Shown here one piece after another: positions 62,201 through 64,000 of a DNA stretch of 64,000 nucleotides; the first letter of the stretch is position 1; the number at the start of each line of letters is the position of its first letter. The position numbers were made by a program, and so were the translations under genes. This stretch comes from Mytilus galloprovincialis (lineage: Eukaryota; Mollusca; Bivalvia; Mytilida; Mytilidae), in assembly GCF_965363235.1 (NCBI RefSeq), contig NC_134839.1, positions 61,967,560 to 62,031,559 on the forward strand. The letters run 5' to 3'. The notes under the pieces are model-generated. The model did not search any database. It was not told the origin of the DNA and saw only the letters and a program-made list of their open reading frames with translations.

Positions 62201-63336
62201 ACCCCTCCGACCACCCTCAAATTGGCCTTAGTCAGTCTTAGATACATAATATCTTTACAAAAAAAAACCCTAGCAGTTTACAAGCTGTATATGCCCGCAA
62301 TTTCGCGGTTGTGTTCTAGTTAGTATTTATAAGTGAAATACAATTACTCAAATTACATTGAATGTTCAAATTATTATAAGTCTATGTTAGATTAGAGTAA
62401 AATATGTTTTTCAGTATCACAATGAATCATAGCTTTTAAAACAATACAAAAAGGAATTATGTCTTTTTGCTCAAAATATTATGTATAAGCATTCTTTTCA
62501 TGACTCAGGATATTGCCAAAACTTTGAAACAGATCAATTTACACTGATTTTTAGAACTGGAAACTGAAAGCACATGCTTCAATAAAAAGATTGTTTAATA
62601 TCATTGTGTATTTTTGCCTATGCATTGTTTCGCATTTACCTCTTTCTAGTCCACTTTGTAGTGCTATGATTACATGATTGTCAAATTAACTGAATGTAGT
62701 TCAATCAGAAAAGATTTAACTTATTTGTGACAAATTATTTTCACATTATCTTTTCGACTCACAAAAGTCTTGAAAAATAATAACTTGTGAAATTGTAGGT
62801 TAAAACCAATTATGATAACTTAGAATATAGACTATATTTGGGACCATAAAGGCCATTTATAATTTGTTTTATGAAATGCATCAAAAAACATATAAATCAT
62901 AAATAATTATCATAACAGAGACACTACAATGCTACAGATTTACCAGGCGTTGGTTCACTTTGTTTGTAATTTATAATTATAAAAATTGATCATTAAGCTC
63001 AATTAAAGATACTATCTATCTTTTATATAGTTTCATGGAAATGGAGAATAAAACATGATGGATATTTGTATTAATTAGACAGCATCTGTTTATTACTTAC
63101 AGCTGCAACTTACATGTGGCTAAGAGGAAGTCCACCAAGGGAGATAATTACTGAAACAACACCATATATCTTCATGTCTGCCAATGGTAGATTGTATTTC
63201 TCGGAGGTGACATTGATTGATACTTCAGACTATTACTGCCAGGTGTCATTGACCAGTTTGACGACCTCTTCTCTAGGAAACTCTCAAGCCCCTAGTAGAG
63301 TCAGCAGAGTTATCAAATTGGTTGTTATGCAAAAAG
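47218..63336 (+). CDS. CNTN: Contactin-like adhesion protein, first 9 coding exons (partial, continues beyond window)
   Basis: Exons: 47218-47290, 49533-49627, 52199-52284, 53691-53842, 56458-56565, 57899-58074, 59710-59863, 61162-61257 and 63103-63336. Phases agree throughout, giving 391 residues so far. In order they encode a signal peptide (MIPYSMYSLVILLV…), a C-type lectin-like domain (about 26-155), Ig1 (about 186-281, Cys209 and Cys262, Trp221) and Ig2 (about 283-391, Cys306 and Cys359, Trp319). The block GPIFQAQPKN before Ig1 and the NGRLYF/YYC pattern of Ig2 fit contactin. An N-terminal lectin-like domain is known from insect contactin. The lectin domain keeps Cys26, 37, 55 and 154 but lacks the second disulfide and the EPN/WND calcium residues, so sugar binding is unlikely. 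Further Ig and FNIII domains and a GPI anchor are expected downstream. TTTTTTTACTATAG just before the ATG suggests a 5' UTR intron. Confidence 0.85.
47373..48469. mobile_element. Harbinger-like element B in contactin intron 1
   Basis: GGCCACACCAATTTAATTTC and its inverse at the right are flanked by TAA (47370-47372 and 48470-48472). Its inner blocks are collinear with element A at 29566-31826. It includes an R1-like block (about 47800-47995). Confidence 0.8.
48505..48975 (+). repeat. Dispersed repeat with two ~175-bp internal units, contactin intron 1
   Basis: GGTCAAGGTAGTTTTTGATG, AAGTCCAATCAACTTGAAAC and GCCAAATTAGA recur twice. The element begins near GCCCCACCTACAATAGTAG and ends near GGACACATTCTTG. 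A partial reverse copy is at 61786-61955. Confidence 0.8.
50046..50674. mobile_element. TTAA-bounded MITE in contactin intron 2
   Basis: TTAAGGGCATACGATACAG at the left and the inverse of TTAAGGGCAAACGATATAG at the right, both starting with TTAA. It is about 630 bp, AT-rich and non-coding. Confidence 0.8.
50811..51080. repeat. 30-bp minisatellite, nine units, contactin intron 2
   Basis: The unit ATGGTTAATACTACTGATAG plus ten bases is repeated nine times. The first five units carry GACTTGAGAAA, later ones GACTTAAGAAA, and the last are the most changed. Because 30 is divisible by 3, open frames appear on both strands and do not mean coding. Confidence 0.95.
51574..51705 (+). repeat. R1 repeat copy in contactin intron 2
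   Basis: GATTACCAATGAGACCATCT, TTAACAACTATACATTGTAG and CAACAATGAGCAAAGCCCAT match R1. Confidence 0.75.
51812..51970. mobile_element. Short element with 5-bp target duplication, copy 2, contactin intron 2
   Basis: CAGAGGCGGATTTAGGGG and the inverse of CAGTGGCGGATCCAG mark the ends. ATTTC flanks both sides (51807-51811 and 51971-51975). It is 159 bp, GC-rich and non-coding. Confidence 0.85.
52650..52795 (-). repeat. R1-related repeat, reverse orientation, contactin intron 3
   Basis: The reverse complement contains GCCAATGAGACAACTCTCCA, AAAGTACAGCCT and GGAGCCTTGGCTAAC, the subfamily also seen at 38107. Confidence 0.7.
53085..53207 (+). repeat. 3' portion of an R1 repeat leading into the 60-bp array
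   Basis: TTTAAACAATGAGCAAAATC, GCTATAAAAGGTCCAGAAAT, AAAACAATTCAAGAGATAAT and GCCTGATTTATTGGGG follow R1 order and run straight into the minisatellite. Confidence 0.7.
53208..53568. repeat. 60-bp minisatellite, six identical units, contactin intron 3
   Basis: Six copies of a 60-base unit containing AACAAATATGTCAGCCAGC and ACTGAATTACAGGCTCCTGA show no differences between them. The unit corresponds to an internal R1 segment (compare 27800-27850), so the array grew inside an R1 copy. Open frames on both strands are a result of the 60-base period. Confidence 0.95.
54581..56244. mobile_element. TTAA-bounded element, 1.66 kb, contactin intron 4
   Basis: TTAAGGTAACACGATACCGA at the left is matched by the inverse of TTAAGATAACATGATACCGA at the right, including TTAA at both edges. 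No transposase reading frame is recognised inside. Confidence 0.75.
56575..56770 (-). mobile_element. Retroelement 3' UTR fragment (22424 type), contactin intron 5
   Basis: Read in reverse, it has TTCTACATTGGCTAGAGGTA, GGGGAGGGTTGAGATCTCAT and TTGACACATTCCCAATTTCC, matching 22915-23260 with the middle part missing. It begins about 10 bases after the exon 5 donor at 56566. Confidence 0.7.
56846..57393. mobile_element. Large foldback element in contactin intron 5
   Basis: The whole stretch is a long imperfect inverted repeat. The outer arms share ACCATGTTTTTTGTCAAAA, with CGTGTTTACT further in. The inner arms share CTACTGTCCTACCTTTTATT and GCACTGTATAATCCTGACC almost perfectly. The centre (about 57010-57235) is single copy. 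Confidence 0.8.
58098..58230. mobile_element. Small foldback MITE next to contactin exon 6
   Basis: TAAGTGTCTTTATTAAATATC and CAGCTGTATTTGTA at the left are mirrored at the right by TACAAATACAGCTGATATTT and AAAGACACTTA. It begins about 23 bases after the exon 6 donor at 58075. Confidence 0.85.
58228..58816. mobile_element. MITE with GGCTCGCGGGT ends abutting the foldback element
   Basis: TTAAGGGGGCTCGCGGGTCT at the left and the inverse of TTATTGAGGCTCGCGGGTAT at the right. The left TTAA overlaps the end of the neighbouring foldback, so it may have used that element as target. The right TTAA is degraded. Confidence 0.65.
59359..59437. mobile_element. Short element with 5-bp target duplication, copy 3, contactin intron 6
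   Basis: CAGTGGCAGATCCAGAACTT and the inverse of CATAGGCGGATCCAGGGG mark the ends. CAAGT flanks both sides (59354-59358 and 59438-59442). At 79 bp it is a shortened relative of the element at 51812. Confidence 0.85.
59998..60711. mobile_element. MITE with AAGGGGCAYTAGCT ends, contactin intron 7
   Basis: AAGGGGCACTAGCTAC at the left and the inverse of AAGGGGCATTAGCTGCC at the right are flanked by TTA (59995-59997 and 60712-60714). A 25-base AAAAAATCTAAAGTATGATT unit is duplicated near the left end. Confidence 0.7.
61267..62319 (+). mobile_element. Helitron-like element, contactin intron 8
   Basis: The left end TTTATACTATTAAACGAGAAG is close to the TCTATACTATT end seen in the 44-46 kb cluster. 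The right end has hairpin CCGCAATTTCGCGG followed by TTGTGTTCTAG. The element sits between A (61266) and T (62320), as Helitrons do, and makes no target duplication. A fragment of the 48505-type repeat (61786-61955, reverse) lies inside. The left edge is 9 bases after the exon 8 donor. Confidence 0.75.
61786..61955 (-). repeat. Fragment of the 48505-type repeat inside the Helitron-like element
   Basis: The reverse complement contains AAGTCCAATCAACTTGAAAC and AGTACACGG-type ends shared with 48505-48975. It may be cargo picked up by the Helitron or a later insertion. Confidence 0.7.
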
Positions 63337-63429
63337 GTAAAAATTAATTTCTTAGTTATGACTTCTGCTTTTAATTGTATAATCAAAATCTGGAAGACAA
63401 ATAAACAATTTTTAAAAAATGATAAATAA

Positions 63430-63510
63430 CCTGGTATGTTTAACCCAGCCATATTTTTGCGCCTGTCCCAATTCAGGAGCCTCTGGCCTTTTGAGTCTTG
63501 TATTATTTTT
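63430..63510 (+). mobile_element. Fragment of the 22424-type retroelement 3' UTR, contactin intron 9
   Basis: TTGCGCCTGTCCCAATTCAG and GAGCCTCTGGCCTTTTGAGT match 22985-23030. It joins directly to the next repeat. Confidence 0.65.
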
Positions 63511-64000
63511 AGCTCACCTGGCCCACAGGGCCAAGTGAGATTTTCTCATCAAATGGTGTCCGTAGTCCGTTGTTAACTTTTACAAAAATCTTCTCCTCTG
63601 AAACTACTGGGCCAAATTTAACCAAACTTGGCCAAAATCATCATTGGGGTATCTAGTTTAAAAAATGTGGCCGGGTCACGGCCAACCGACCAAGATGGCC
63701 GCCATGGCTAAAAATAGAACATAGGGGTAAAATGGAGGTTTTGGCTTATAACTCTGAAACCAAAACATTTAGAGCAAATCTGACATGGGGTAGAATTGTT
63801 TATAAAGTGCAGATCTATCTGCTCTGAAATTTTCAGATGAATCGGACAACCGGTTGTTGGGTTGTTGCCCTTAATTGGTAATTTTTAAAACAATTTTGTC
63901 GTTTTTGGTTATTATCTTGAATGCTATTATAGATAGAGATAAACTGTAAACAGCAATAATGTTCAGCAAAGTAAGATCTTCATATAAGTCAACATGACCA
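63511..64000 (+). repeat. Second copy of the TTAGCTCACCTGGCC repeat, cut by the window end
   Basis: TTAGCTCACCTGGCCCACAG, AACTTTTACAAAAATCTTCT, GACCAAGATGGCCGCCATGG and AATGTTCAGCAAAGTAAGAT keep the order seen at 36985-37620. This copy lacks the small insertion. Confidence 0.9.

Overview
The window looks like nuclear DNA of a marine bivalve, most likely a mussel (Mytilus or a close relative). It is AT-rich, has long introns with GT-AG borders, and is packed with short dispersed repeats that I recognise as typical of mussel genomes. It holds four protein-coding genes, all on the + strand, covering only a few percent of the bases. No prokaryotic operon, CRISPR array, rRNA or intact tRNA gene is visible.

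Layout. (1) 1-16 kb: two tandem paralogues (200-4869 and 12468-15927). Each encodes a cytosolic protein of about 815-838 residues with an N-terminal TPR-rich region resembling TTC22 and a C-terminal TIR domain. Each has one coding intron, at the same phase and the same place inside the TIR domain. (2) 16-21.8 kb: no gene, but several transposon-like elements, a split tandem repeat and a tRNA-derived SINE. (3) 21.8-34.4 kb: a complete eight-exon uridine phosphorylase gene (312 aa). (4) 34.4-47.2 kb: no recognisable gene, filled with repeats. (5) 47.2-63.3 kb: the first nine coding exons of a contactin-like gene (signal peptide, C-type lectin-like domain, two Ig domains), running off the right edge.

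The genes do not form one pathway. The TIR/TPR pair looks like an innate immune or cell-death signalling family. Uridine phosphorylase is pyrimidine salvage. Contactin is a cell-surface adhesion molecule.

The most interesting non-coding content is a dispersed repeat present in three places (3068-3268, 10049-10390, 32506-32910). It carries a type I hammerhead self-cleaving ribozyme with the tiny stem III known from animal satellites and retrozymes. The first copy has a complete catalytic core. The copies show compensating changes in stem I, and the third locus holds a ribozyme-to-ribozyme unit of about 350 nt. Around it are retroelement 3' ends, a Helitron-like element 9 bases from a contactin splice donor, Harbinger-like and TTAA-bounded MITEs, a possible Mutator-like element with 9-bp target duplications, a short-element family with 5-bp target duplications, long palindromes, and two minisatellites, one of which grew out of a dispersed repeat.
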